A DNA stretch of 64,000 nucleotides from Halomarina pelagica (GTDB lineage: Archaea; Halobacteriota; Halobacteria; Halobacteriales; Haloarculaceae). Of the stretch, positions 16,836-24,967 are shown piece by piece. The translations under genes and the position numbers were made by a program. Under the pieces are notes generated by a model. The model was not told the DNA's origin, made no database searches, and saw only the letters and a list, made by a program, of their open reading frames with translations. Each line of letters starts with the position of its first letter. Positions within the stretch are counted from its first letter, which is position 1. The DNA is taken from contig NZ_CP100454.1 of the NCBI RefSeq assembly GCF_024228315.1, forward strand, positions 2,418,001 to 2,482,000, written 5' to 3'.

Positions 16836-17050
16836 CGCCACCTTTTGCTGCGCCACCTTTTGCTGCGGTCGCTCGCTTCGCTCGCTCCCTGGCAAAAGCT
16901 GGAGCAAAACCCTCCTCACCCTCTCAGTCGCTTCGCTCCGTCGAGGGATTCGTCGGTCCGCTCGCTCGGCGCTTCGCGCCTCGCTCACGGCCGGCACTGC
17001 CGGCCGTTCGCGTCGTCCGCGGGACTCTCTGAGTCCCGCGCTCCTCGCGG
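16836..17050 (+). repeat. Hairpin-rich dispersed element, left half of composite copy A
   Basis: Starts with two stuttered ACCTTTTGCTGCG blocks, then CCCTGGCAAAAGCTGG and GCAAAACCCTCCTCACC, the frame shared with 27355-27482 and 32748-32960. Downstream are two perfect hairpins: ACGGCCGGCA/TGCCGGCCGT (16987-17007) and GCGGGACT/AGTCCCGC (17019-17039). The TTTTGC run lies just after the DHQ synthase II stop, so the start of the element may serve as its transcription terminator. No coding potential. Confidence 0.75.
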
Positions 17051-17111
17051 GTGTCGCGCTGGTGCTATCGGTGGTAGTCGGGCCGGTCGAATCGCTCGCC
17101 CGTTCCGTACC

Positions 17112-17142
17112 TTTATAACGGAAGACGGGGCCAGAACCCCCC
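17112..17142 (+). promoter_or_regulatory. Promoter and inverted repeat of structured-RNA copy A
   Basis: TATA box TTTATAA at 17112-17118, about 28 bp before the conserved GTG at 17143, which is the expected transcription start. The spacer holds GGGGCCAGAACC, conserved in the other two copies as GGGRCCAG, and an inverted repeat ACGGGG/CCCCGT (17126-17144) nested inside ACGGAAG/CTTCCGT. This could be an operator overlapping the start site. Confidence 0.6.
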
Positions 17143-17238
17143 GTGAGCTAACTTCCGTCGCGGGGCGCTCGCGGGTGCGCGACGCCACGCCCCGCGAACT
17201 GATCCCGCCGCGGCGTCGCCTGCTCGCCAGGACGGTTT
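17143..17238 (+). ncRNA. Candidate structured ncRNA (pseudoknot family), copy A
   Basis: Predicted transcript of about 95 nt. Stem 1 is TCGCGGGGCG (17158-17167) with CGCCCCGCGA (17188-17197), 10 perfect pairs. Within its loop GCGACGCC (17179-17186) pairs with GGCGTCGC (17212-17219), giving an H-type pseudoknot. The 5' end GTGAGCTAACTTCCGTC and the tail CCTGCTCGCC are conserved in the other copies, and a T-run (17236-17238) follows. Copies B (27177-27271, minus) and C (53619-53718) keep both stems with compensatory changes. I do not recognise it as a known RNA family. It lies 240 bp before the DsbA-like gene, so it could be a stand-alone sRNA or a leader. Confidence 0.65.
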
Positions 17239-17395
17239 GCTGTACTCGCTCGGCACTGCGCGCCTCGCCCGCTGGCAAACCCTCCACCAGAACCGCGCCT
17301 CATCTCCTCAGTCGCTCCGCTCCGCTCCGTCGAGGAGTCGGCGCGTCCGCTCGCTCCCGCTGGTCGCTCGCGGGACGGCGCGCTCGGCTACGGAA
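17235..17395 (+). repeat. Hairpin-rich dispersed element, right half of composite copy A
   Basis: Begins with a GGTTTGCTG run and continues with CCGCTGGCAAACCCTCCACCAG and CTCAGTCGCTCCGC-like sequence, a degenerate version of the element at 27040-27185 (opposite strand). Together with 16836-17050 it brackets the structured RNA. No gene is supported. Confidence 0.65.
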
Positions 17396-17479
17396 CTCGG
17401 TCGTCGCCGCTCGGCCGATTCGCCGTGCGAATTCGCGCCGACCACAAACTTGATTCGCGTTACCCCGGTAACAGGATCA

Positions 17480-18175
17480 ATGACCCTCTCCCGACGGCGG
17501 TTCCTCGCCGCGGCCGGTGCGACTGGCGTGGTCGGACTCGCCGGCTGTCTCGGCTCGAGCGAGACGATGCCCGACGGTCCCGTGACGAAGGCCCCCGTTC
17601 CGAAGTCGCCCGGCGACTACACCTACGCGACGATGGGCGACGGCGGGAAGCCCGTCGTGACGTACATCGGGAACTGGAAGTGCGTCTACTGCGCGGCGTT
17701 CAGCACGAACTACCTGAAGGACATCGTGACGAAGTACGTCGAGCCGGGAAAGCTCAGCCTGGAGTTCCGCTCGTGGCCGAACCTCATCGGTCCCGACGAC
17801 GTTCGGGCCGCGCGCGCCGGACTCGCCGTCTGGAACGTCGACCCGAAGACGTACTGGACGTACCACGAGTACGTGATGGCGAACCAGCCACCCGAGAGCC
17901 AGGAGTGGGCGACGACGGACAAGCTGGTGAGCTTCGCGGAGAGCGCGGGCGTCTCCAACCCCGAGGCCGTCAGGCGGGCGCTCGAGGACGGGACGTACCA
18001 GCAGCCGGTGCAGGCGAACCGGCAGTACATCGAGAAGCTACGCCGGCGATACCCCGAACTGCGCGGGACGCCCGCGCTCATCGTCGACGGGACGTTCGTC
18101 CCCCCGATCAGGGACCGGGAGGGGAACCCGACCGAGGAGGTCAAGCAGGCGCTCCAGCGGGTCGCCGAGAACTGA
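17480..18175 (+). CDS. DsbA-like thioredoxin-fold lipoprotein (Tat-exported)
   Basis: 231 residues. The N-terminus has a Tat motif SRRRFLAAAGA followed by a lipobox LAGC (Cys about residue 24), so the mature protein is likely a lipid-anchored, outward-facing protein. The thioredoxin-fold active site is NWKCVYCAAF (CxxC, about residues 70-79), followed by a helical DsbA insertion and the cis-Pro strand GTPALIVDGTFV. It ends 1 nt before the dsbB start, forming an oxidising disulfide pair: DsbA makes disulfides in exported proteins and DsbB re-oxidises it. ATG 17480 was chosen because the Tat motif starts there; a longer ORF to 17237 lies in repeat sequence. Confidence 0.88.
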   Translation: MTLSRRRFLAAAGATGVVGLAGCLGSSETMPDGPVTKAPVPKSPGDYTYATMGDGGKPVVTYIGNWKCVYCAAFSTNYLKDIVTKYVEPGKLSLEFRSWPNLIGPDDVRAARAGLAVWNVDPKTYWTYHEYVMANQPPESQEWATTDKLVSFAESAGVSNPEAVRRALEDGTYQQPVQANRQYIEKLRRRYPELRGTPALIVDGTFVPPIRDREGNPTEEVKQALQRVAEN

Positions 18176-18176
18176 G

Positions 18177-18623
18177 ATGCGCGTGCGCCCGAGACGCTGG
18201 CTCGCCGCCGCGACCGCCTTCGCCCTCGTCTCGACCGCCGGGAGCCTCTACTTTAGCCTCGGCCTCGGGCTGGTCCCCTGTGACCTCTGCTGGTACCAGC
18301 GCATCCTGATGTACCCGCTCGTGCTCGTCCTCGGCGTGGCGGCGATCGAGGAGCGCGTCGGCGTCTACCGCACCGCCCTTCCGCTCGCGGTCGGCGGGAT
18401 CGCCATCGCCGCCTACCACTCCTATATCCAGTTCGCCCAGGCGTCCGGCCCCGCGATCTGTTCGGTCGGGAGCTGTTCGGCCGTCCAGTGGACCGCGCCC
18501 GTCCTCGGGCTGACGATCCCGAACCTCTCGCTGATCGGGTTCACGCTGATCACGCTCTCGCTCGTCGGGATGGTCCGTCAGGCGGCGTCCGCTGGATCCT
18601 CGACCTCGCCCGTCTCGGGGTAG
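18177..18623 (+). CDS. dsbB: Disulfide bond formation protein B
   Basis: 148 residues, four transmembrane helices. The periplasmic-side motif PCDLCWYQRILMYPL (CxxC near residues 37-40) and the second pair CSVGSCSAVQW (about residues 96-101) are both present, matching the four-cysteine DsbB/BdbC family that passes electrons from DsbA to quinones. The ATG follows the dsbA-like stop by 1 nt (TGAGATG), indicating translational coupling. Its 3' end overlaps the convergent endonuclease III gene by 46 nt, a tail-to-tail antisense overlap. Confidence 0.93.
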   Translation: MRVRPRRWLAAATAFALVSTAGSLYFSLGLGLVPCDLCWYQRILMYPLVLVLGVAAIEERVGVYRTALPLAVGGIAIAAYHSYIQFAQASGPAICSVGSCSAVQWTAPVLGLTIPNLSLIGFTLITLSLVGMVRQAASAGSSTSPVSG

Positions 18624-19381
18624 ACGCCCACCTGATCGCAGAGGTCCGACAGGGGGCACGCCTCGGGGTCGTCCAGGCAGGCGGGTTTCCGCGCCGTGCA
18701 GTACTCCCGCCCGAACTGGATCGTCGCGGTGTGACCGAAGCCGCACTTCTCGGCGGGAACCCGCTCCTCCAGCACCGCCCTGACGCCCTCGTGGTCGGCG
18801 TCCGGCGGCGCGACCCCGAGCCGTCGGTAGATCCGGTGGACGTGGGTGTCCACGGGGAAGACGCCGTCGCGACCGGCGGCGAACAGGAGGACGCAGTCGG
18901 CCGTCTTGGGACCGACGCCGTTCATCCCGAGCAGCGTCTCCCGGACTGCGTCGTAGTCGGCGGTGCGGACGTACTCGTCGAAGCCCGACGCCCCGCCGTA
19001 CTCCTCGACGACGCGCTCGGCGACCGCGAGGAGCACCTTCGACTTCTGGTTGTACAGGCCAGCGGAGGAGATGGTCTCGGCGAGTTCGTTCCGATCCGCG
19101 TCGGCGAGCGACGCGGCCAGATCGCCGCCCGACTCGCCGCCGTATCTCGCCATCAGGTCGTCGTGGGCGGGTTGGCTCGCCTTGTCGCTCGTGTTCTGGC
19201 TGAGGATCGTGCGGACGAGGCACTCGAAGGCGTCCTGCCCGCCGTAGGTCTTCTGCCAGTACAGCGCGCCGAGGCGGTCCACGACGGCCTCCGCGCGGGA
19301 GGTGCCGTCCCCCGGCCGGAACTCGGAGAACCGACCGCCGCCCGCCGACCCGCCGCTTATGTTCTCCGCGGGTTCGTCCAT
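18578..19381 (-). CDS. nth: Endonuclease III (HhH-GPD DNA glycosylase/AP lyase)
   Basis: 267 residues. ECLVRTILSQNTSDK, then the helix-hairpin-helix LLGMNGVGPKTADCVLLF with the catalytic Lys, and FPVDTHVHRIYRRLG with the catalytic Asp. The C-terminal iron-sulfur cluster ligands run C-x6-C-x6-C-x5-C (CTARKPAC to CPLSDLC), with a longer middle spacer than the bacterial C-x2-C. The enzyme removes oxidised pyrimidines. A Gly/Ser-rich leader of about 25 residues precedes the fold. It overlaps dsbB by 46 nt at the 3' end. Confidence 0.93.
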   Translation of the reverse strand: MDEPAENISGGSAGGGRFSEFRPGDGTSRAEAVVDRLGALYWQKTYGGQDAFECLVRTILSQNTSDKASQPAHDDLMARYGGESGGDLAASLADADRNELAETISSAGLYNQKSKVLLAVAERVVEEYGGASGFDEYVRTADYDAVRETLLGMNGVGPKTADCVLLFAAGRDGVFPVDTHVHRIYRRLGVAPPDADHEGVRAVLEERVPAEKCGFGHTATIQFGREYCTARKPACLDDPEACPLSDLCDQVGVYPETGEVEDPADAA

Positions 19382-19456
19382 GCGCGGCGTAGGTCCGGCG
19401 ACGTGATAGGTTCGGCGGTGAGCGACGATACAGCGGTACCGTCCTCCGGCCGGGGA

Positions 19457-19909
19457 TCACTCGACGCTGAGCGCCACCGTCAGTTCCGCCCCCTCGGCGA
19501 GCGCGGCCACGAGGTCCCGATCGAGGTCGGCGGCGGCCGCGTCGGCTGCCACCATGGCCGTCCGGTCGTCCACGTAGTCGCTCGTCCTGAACACCATGCT
19601 CCGGTCGCCGGCGAAGGTGAGATCCGGGTGGCCTCGCCCCGTCACCGTCTGCTCGCGCCCGCCCGCGGCGAGCGTGACCGCGATCGTCGCGTCCGCGTCG
19701 CGGCAGGCCTCGACGAACGCCGGCTCGAGGTCGCTCGGGACGCGGTCGGCCTCGACGCCGACGATGCAGTCGCCCGCCGGCGTCAGCCAGTCGTCGCTGG
19801 TCACCTCGAACGTGCTCTCGTGGGTCGCGCGGACGTGTTCGTGGCCGCGGGCGCGGACGATCTGTCGGTCGCCTCCGCCCGTGTCGTCCGTGCCGTCCGT
19901 GTCGTCCAT
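19457..19909 (-). CDS. DUF371 family protein
   Basis: 150 residues. IVRARGHEHVRATHESTFEVTSDDWLTPAGDCIVGVEAD is the characteristic N-terminal half of archaeal DUF371, followed by a long strand-rich C-terminus (GHPDLTFAGDRSMVFRTSDYVDDRTAMVAADAAA). The first 12 residues are Asp/Thr/Gly rich. The family is widespread in archaea and has no assigned function. It stands alone, 75 bp from nth on the same strand. Confidence 0.8.
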   Translation of the reverse strand: MDDTDGTDDTGGGDRQIVRARGHEHVRATHESTFEVTSDDWLTPAGDCIVGVEADRVPSDLEPAFVEACRDADATIAVTLAAGGREQTVTGRGHPDLTFAGDRSMVFRTSDYVDDRTAMVAADAAAADLDRDLVAALAEGAELTVALSVE

Positions 19910-20083
19910 GGTACTCGATCGACGCGGCGCGCACTTGAGCGGGTCGTTCCGTGCGAGGGCGTTCGGGTCAACCGTTCGACGGGTCGACGGTTCATTTATG
20001 CGAGCGAGCGCGACCGTGCGAACGCGTCACGAGCCGCGTAAGGGCGTGCGTGGACGTTTCAGTGCCCGAGAATTGGAAAAGGC

Positions 20084-20224
20084 TTAAGTAGTGTCTACTG
20101 GTAAGACCAGGTACCAGAACGCCTCTGGCGTTGCGGGTGTATCGAACGGCGACCAGAATGATAGGAGACCCTGATTATCGACCGGTTGCTATCTCCGAGA
20201 GATACTCCGCCGTCGGAGCCGGTA
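20084..20224 (+). promoter_or_regulatory. Promoter and long hairpin-containing 5' leader of the coiled-coil gene
   Basis: The 315-bp gap after DUF371 holds a TATA-like TTAAGTA at 20084-20090. A start near 20113 would give a leader of about 110 nt, long for a haloarchaeon. It contains short perfect hairpins CTGGT/ACCAG (20098-20110), ACGCC/GGCGT (20119-20131) and CTCCG/CGGAG (20205-20218), the last overlapping a Shine-Dalgarno-like GGAG 6 nt before ATG 20225. If the SD-containing hairpin forms it would hide the ribosome site. Confidence 0.4.
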
Positions 20225-21136
20225 ATGGACAGTAGCGAGCTAACCATGGCAGAGACTATCGACGAATCCAAGAACGTAGAACTCACCGAAGAGGACCTCG
20301 AAACCAAATCCAAGGGCCAGCTGATCAAACGCGCGGGCCAGCTCCGAGATCGACGGAACGAGCTCAACCAGATGGCCTCGGATCGCGCGTCCAAGCGCGA
20401 CGAACTGAACGCGAAGACGCGGGAGAAGGTGGACGAGGCCCAGGAACACCGCGAGAAGCGCGACGAACTGAACGAGCAGGTTCAGGAACACAAGCAGAAG
20501 CGCAACGAGCTGAACGCGAAGGCGAACGAACTCTTCTCGAAGGTCGACGAGGCGAAGTCGGACCTCGATCTCGACGACGGAAAGAGCCTCGAACAGCTCA
20601 AGGAGGAGATCGAACAGCTCGAGTTCCGCCAGCAGACCGAGGTCCTGAGCACGGAGGACGAGCGCGAACTCATCGAGAAGATCGAGCGCAAGCGCGACCA
20701 GTACCAGGAGCGAAAGCAGAAGCTCGATCAGACCGACGGCATCGACGGCCTCAAGGAGGAGGCCCAGGAGGTCCGCGCCGAGGCGTCGAAGCACCACCAG
20801 AAGGTGACGGAACTCGCCGACAAGGCCCAGGAGCACCACAACAAGATGATCGAGGCCTACCGCGAGGCCGACGACATCCGCGACGAGGCGGACGCCGCCC
20901 ACGAGCGCTTCGTCGAGGCTCAGGAGGCCGCAGACCGCCACCACGAGGACTTCGTCCGCGTCCAGAAGCGCCTGCGCGAACTCGACAAGGCCGAGGAGCG
21001 CGAGCGCAAGGACGAACGCGCCCAGAAGCGCGCCGAGGCCAAGAAGGAGGCCGAGGAGATCTACCAGAAGTTCAAGGAAGGCGAGACCCTCGACACCGAG
21101 GACCTGATGAAGCTCCAGAAGTCCGGACTGCTCTAA
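20225..21136 (+). CDS. Coiled-coil protein (haloarchaeal, conserved)
   Basis: 303 residues, almost entirely heptad-rich coiled coil (charged Glu/Lys/Arg/Gln, few hydrophobics) with no globular domain, signal peptide or membrane segment. It begins ETIDESKNVELTEEDLETKS and ends EEIYQKFKEGETLDTEDLMK, a short non-coil cap. Proteins of this kind are conserved in haloarchaea and are sometimes annotated as phosphoserine phosphatase without motif support; I see none of the HAD motifs. ATG 20225 has an SD-like GGAG upstream; ATG 20246 is an alternative. Lysine is unusually frequent for this organism. Confidence 0.8.
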   Translation: MDSSELTMAETIDESKNVELTEEDLETKSKGQLIKRAGQLRDRRNELNQMASDRASKRDELNAKTREKVDEAQEHREKRDELNEQVQEHKQKRNELNAKANELFSKVDEAKSDLDLDDGKSLEQLKEEIEQLEFRQQTEVLSTEDERELIEKIERKRDQYQERKQKLDQTDGIDGLKEEAQEVRAEASKHHQKVTELADKAQEHHNKMIEAYREADDIRDEADAAHERFVEAQEAADRHHEDFVRVQKRLRELDKAEERERKDERAQKRAEAKKEAEEIYQKFKEGETLDTEDLMKLQKSGLL

Positions 21137-21270
21137 CTACCGCCGTTCTCTCGGGGTCCTCTCCCCTACGTTCGTTCTGACACGCGATCCGCCGGAGCGG
21201 AGCGGACGCCAGGTCGCTCGATCGACCCGTCCGACGAGCGTCGCCCGTACTCGGACGCGACGGGCGACGC

Positions 21271-22545
21271 CTACGGTCGCTGGTCTGCGAGCCGCAGGAT
21301 CGCGCTCGTGAGCAACTCGACGCCGATCGGCAGCGAGTCCTCGTCCACGTCGAACGTCGCCGTGTGGTGGCCGCCGGGGTGGTCGGTGCCGACGCAGAGG
21401 TAGGCGGCCTTCCCGCCGCGGTCCTGCACGCGCTGCATCAGGAACGTCGCGTCCTCGCTGCCGCCGAGGTCGTCGCTCCGGACGACGGAGTCGACGCCCG
21501 GCACGTCCGCGGCGACGGTCTCCACCACGTCCACGACGGCGTCGTCGCTCCGGGCGCTCGGGGCCTCGCGGTCGCTCTCGACCCGCACCTCGCAGTCGTG
21601 CATCGCCGCCGCGGATTCGAGGACGGCGCGCGCGCGCTCGACCATGTAGTCCTTCAGTTCGGTCGTCGCGCCGCGCACCTCGCCCTCGATGCGGGCGTGC
21701 TCGGGGACGATGTTCGTCGCGCTCCCGCCCTCGACGATGCCGGCGTTGACGCGCGTCGCGCCGTCCTGGTGGCGCGGGATGGCGTAGAGGTTCTGCACGG
21801 CCGTCGCGAGCGCCTGGACGGCGTTGCGTCCGTCTCCGGGGTTCGCGCCCGCGTGGGCGGACTCGCCCGTGAACGTCGCCTCGAAGTGCTGGACGGCGAG
21901 GAAGCCGTCGATGCCGGCGACGACCTCGCCCGTCGGGTGGTCGAGACCGACGTGCGCCGCGAGGAGGTAGTCGCAGTCGTCGAGGAGTCCGGACTCGGCG
22001 ATCGCCTTCGCGCCGCCGACGACCTCCTCGGCGGGCTGGAAGACGACCTTCAGCGTCCCGTCGAAGTCGCTCTCCGCGATGGCTTCGACGACGCCCACCC
22101 CGAAGGCGGCGTGCGCGTCGTGGCCGCAGGCGTGCATCGCGTCGGACTCGGCGCGGAAGCCCTCCGCGGTCGGGAGGTGGTCCTCGCTCGTGGACTCCGT
22201 CCGCGGGAGCGCGTCGATGTCCACCCGCAGGCCGACCGTCGGCCCGTCGCCGCGCCGCAGGACGGCGAGCGCGCCCGTGAACCCGCCCTCAGTCTTCTCG
22301 AGGACGTCCTCGCGGACGCCGCGTTCGCGGGCGAGCCGATACCAGCGGGCGATCTCGTCGTCGTCGGGGACGCCCATGCGTTCGCCCTCGACGAGGAGTT
22401 CGCGACCGACGAGCAGTTCGTCCACCCCGATCGATTCGAGTTCCTCGACGATCCGCGCGGTCGTTCGGAACTCGCGCCAGGCGGGTTCCGGGTAGCGGTG
22501 CAGGTCGCGTCGCAGGGCGACGAGTCGGTCGCGCGTGACAGACAT
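21271..22545 (-). CDS. M20-family amidohydrolase (AbgA/carboxypeptidase-like)
   Basis: 424 residues, zinc-dependent peptidase/amidase of the M20D group. Metal-site segments: GLRVDIDALPRTESTSEDHLP, DAMHACGHDAHAAFG, VFQPAEEVVGGA, and the late HHTATFDVDE. The dimerisation domain begins near residue 185 (EATFTGESAHAGANP). The long RxxxESTSEDH segment resembles AbgA (p-aminobenzoyl-glutamate hydrolase) more than hippurate hydrolases. It is divergent from an NhaC-type antiporter gene; M20 amidohydrolases next to such transporters suggest a shared substrate, but none is identifiable. Confidence 0.85.
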   Translation of the reverse strand: MSVTRDRLVALRRDLHRYPEPAWREFRTTARIVEELESIGVDELLVGRELLVEGERMGVPDDDEIARWYRLARERGVREDVLEKTEGGFTGALAVLRRGDGPTVGLRVDIDALPRTESTSEDHLPTAEGFRAESDAMHACGHDAHAAFGVGVVEAIAESDFDGTLKVVFQPAEEVVGGAKAIAESGLLDDCDYLLAAHVGLDHPTGEVVAGIDGFLAVQHFEATFTGESAHAGANPGDGRNAVQALATAVQNLYAIPRHQDGATRVNAGIVEGGSATNIVPEHARIEGEVRGATTELKDYMVERARAVLESAAAMHDCEVRVESDREAPSARSDDAVVDVVETVAADVPGVDSVVRSDDLGGSEDATFLMQRVQDRGGKAAYLCVGTDHPGGHHTATFDVDEDSLPIGVELLTSAILRLADQRP

Positions 22546-22656
22546 GACCGCACGTGGGGCGGGAGGGGTTAAGTGCGTGCCCTTCCCCGCCGGATTCGGG
22601 ATCGGTCTAGCGGGCTTTATCTACCCGGGGGGCACGATATCCGAGCGTGAGATAGC

Positions 22657-24222
22657 ATGGCATCAGACCCTGAAACAGTCGACATCGGCGAGGAACTCCG
22701 CGCCGAGGAGGACGCGCGCGAGGGCCTCCGCATCGAGTTCTACGGCGGTCCGATGATGAGCGCGCTTCCGATCGCGTTCTTCATCGTCTGGGCGGTGTTC
22801 CAGAGCGGGCTGCTGGGTATCGGCGACACGACCGGCCTCGTCATCGGGATGCTCGTCGGCCTCATCGTCGGGATGCTCTTCGTGCGCGGGGCCTGGCGAC
22901 ACTACGCGAACACGATCTTCGAGGGCATGACCCGTCGCGTCGCCGCCACCGCGATCGTGGCGTGGCTCTGGGCGGGCATGTTCGCGCAGGTCCTCCAGGA
23001 CGGCGGGTTCGTCGACGGTCTCGTCTGGGCCGCCGACGCGGCCAGCATCGGCGCGGCGCTGTTCCCGGCCGTCACGTTCGTGCTGGCGGCGCTGCTCGCC
23101 ACCGGCATCGGCACCGGGTACGGGACGACGGTCGCCTTCGCGGGGCTGTTCTTCCCCGCGGGCGTCCTCATCGGTGCGAACCCCGTACTCCTGTTCGGCG
23201 CGATCCTCTCGGGGGCGGTCTTCGGGGACAACCTCGCGCCCGTGAGCGACACCACCATCGTCAGCGCCGTGACGCAGGACTCCGACATCGGGGGCGTCGT
23301 CGCCTCGCGGTTCAAGTACGCCATCGCGGCGGCCGTGCTCGCGTTCGTCGCGTACCTGATCGCCGGGAGCGTCATGACGGGCGTCGAGGTCGGCGGCGGG
23401 GAGAACCTCCTCGACCAGCGCAGCAACCCCCTCGGTCTCGTCCACCTGCTCTCGATCGGCGTCGTCCTCGCGACGGCCATCGCGGGACGGCACATCGTGG
23501 AGGCCATCTCGTGGGGCATCATCGTCGCGGTGGCGCTCAACCTGCTGTTCGGCCTCTCCTCGGTGTCCGACATCCTCGTGTTCAACGCGTCGGAGAACGG
23601 AGCCTTCGCGTCGGAACTGGCGTGGCTCCCGTTCGTCCGACTCACCAGCGACCCCGAGATCGTCAACACCGTCGGCGGGAGCCTCTACGCGGGCGCGCTG
23701 GGCTTCTTCCCGTTGATCGTCCTCACGCTGCTCATCGTCGCCGGGGCGCAGATCATGATCCGCGGGGGCGGCTTCCAGGCGATTCAGGACTGGCTCCTGA
23801 ACAGCGTCGCGACGTCCGTCCGCCGGACCGAACTCACGATGGTCATGGGGACGGCGATGGTCAACGCGATGATCACGATCAACACCGCCGCCGAGATCGC
23901 CATCGCGCCGTACGTCGCGCGCCTCGGCGAGCGGTTCAACATCAACGGGTACCGCCGGGCGAACATCCTCGACGCGAACACCTCGGCGCTCGGGTACATC
24001 TTCCCGTGGGCGGGCGGCGTGCTCGTCGGGTACGTCACCATCAGCCAGTTGCCGGAGCAGTACGCGTGGTTCACCCAGGAGATGGTCGTCAACCCCGTCC
24101 AGGTGTGGCCGTTCGTCTTCCACGGCTGGCTGCTCGTCGGCGTCTTCGTCTTCGCCGCGCTGACCGGCTACGGCCGCGAGTACATCACCGACCGCGAGAG
24201 CGGGGAGGTGGCGCGGGTATGA
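22657..24222 (+). CDS. NhaC-family Na+/H+ antiporter-like membrane protein
   Basis: 521 residues with about eleven hydrophobic segments. The middle region LLFGAILSGAVFGDNLAPVSDTTIVSA is the NhaC-family signature with acidic residues in the membrane. Another conserved acidic/polar stretch is MVNAMITINTAAEIAIAP. The family exchanges sodium and protons, and some members carry amino-acid-like solutes. A TATA-like TTTATCT lies at 22615-22621, 40 nt before the ATG. The stop overlaps the next gene's ATG (ATGA at 24219-24222), so the two are coupled. Confidence 0.85.
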   Translation: MASDPETVDIGEELRAEEDAREGLRIEFYGGPMMSALPIAFFIVWAVFQSGLLGIGDTTGLVIGMLVGLIVGMLFVRGAWRHYANTIFEGMTRRVAATAIVAWLWAGMFAQVLQDGGFVDGLVWAADAASIGAALFPAVTFVLAALLATGIGTGYGTTVAFAGLFFPAGVLIGANPVLLFGAILSGAVFGDNLAPVSDTTIVSAVTQDSDIGGVVASRFKYAIAAAVLAFVAYLIAGSVMTGVEVGGGENLLDQRSNPLGLVHLLSIGVVLATAIAGRHIVEAISWGIIVAVALNLLFGLSSVSDILVFNASENGAFASELAWLPFVRLTSDPEIVNTVGGSLYAGALGFFPLIVLTLLIVAGAQIMIRGGGFQAIQDWLLNSVATSVRRTELTMVMGTAMVNAMITINTAAEIAIAPYVARLGERFNINGYRRANILDANTSALGYIFPWAGGVLVGYVTISQLPEQYAWFTQEMVVNPVQVWPFVFHGWLLVGVFVFAALTGYGREYITDRESGEVARV

Positions 24223-24479
24223 GCCTCGGTTCGTACCTCCGCGGCCTCTTTCGCACCACGACGCCCACCTTCCGGGAGGGCCAGGAACTGACGGTGTTCG
24301 TCACCGGCTACCGGGCCGGGACGGCGGTCGCCCGCGTCGGCGACACGGAGTTACGCGTCACGGACGCCCCCGAGGGACTCCTCGATTCGCGCGTGCGGAT
24401 CCGGGTGACCTCCTTCGACGCCAGCAGCCACTCTGGGGAGGCGGAGTACCTGGAGCGCGTCGGCGAGAGCGCGTTCTAA
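24219..24479 (+). CDS. Small TRAM/OB-fold-like protein
   Basis: 86 residues, five-strand pattern TFREGQELTVFVTGYRAGTAVARVGDTELRVTDA..SRVRIRVTSFDAS..GEAEYLE, which looks like a TRAM or OB-type small beta barrel (nucleic-acid binding in other proteins). ATG 24219 overlaps the antiporter stop and has GGAGGTG 9 nt upstream. The fold call rests on pattern only; no motif fixes a function. Coupling to a transporter may reflect operon economy rather than a joint job. Confidence 0.6.
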   Translation: MSLGSYLRGLFRTTTPTFREGQELTVFVTGYRAGTAVARVGDTELRVTDAPEGLLDSRVRIRVTSFDASSHSGEAEYLERVGESAF

Positions 24480-24533
24480 CCGCGCGTCGGTCCCGTCCCC
24501 GCTTCGCTCTCGAGGGCGACTCGACGCTCGGCG

Positions 24534-24857
24534 TCAGCGGCCGACGCCGGTGACCTGTTCGATCTCGACTTCGACGTGGACCTGATCGGGGAACTCCCGG
24601 TGGGCGGTCCGCCTGGCGACCTCGTCGTGGCCGACGATCCGCATCGTCCGCTTGTAGACGGTGTAGTCCCACGGCTCGAACGTCTCGCCGTCGTCGAGTC
24701 GCTTCGACTGCGGGACGCGGTAGTCCGTCGGCGGTGCCGGATGTGGCCCCTTCAGCTCCGCGCCCTTTCGCTCCGCGGTGGCCTTGATGTCCTCGACCAC
24801 GTCCTCGAGCGTGTGGCGGTCCCCGCTGGTGAGGGTGAGGGTCGTAACGAAGGTCAT
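24534..24857 (-). CDS. Ribosomal protein uS10-like protein
   Basis: 107 residues. Features of the uS10 fold: an N-terminal strand MTFVTTLTLTSGDRHTLEDVV, helix VEDIKATAERKGAELKGPHPAPPTDYRVPQS, and later strands DYTVYKRTMRIVGHDEVARRTAHREFPDQVHVEVEIEQV. Haloarchaea carry a second S10-like paralogue outside the ribosomal operons, and this fits it. It is convergent with the preceding operon and alone. A longer frame to 24995 has no start support and would overlap the NUDIX promoter. Confidence 0.78.
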   Translation of the reverse strand: MTFVTTLTLTSGDRHTLEDVVEDIKATAERKGAELKGPHPAPPTDYRVPQSKRLDDGETFEPWDYTVYKRTMRIVGHDEVARRTAHREFPDQVHVEVEIEQVTGVGR

Positions 24858-24967
24858 GTGGCGGTTCAGGGACGCGAGCGGCAAAAGCGCACCCATCCGC
24901 CCACGGATACGGTTACGGGGCGACGCATGGCGATATTCTCTTATCCTATGATACAGTAGGGAGATGC

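Noticed and set aside
16307-17032. Plus-strand frame running from DHQ synthase II into the hairpin repeat
   Set aside because: Out of frame with DHQ synthase II, Arg/Ser/Pro-rich, and its end lies in repeat hairpins. No start signal.
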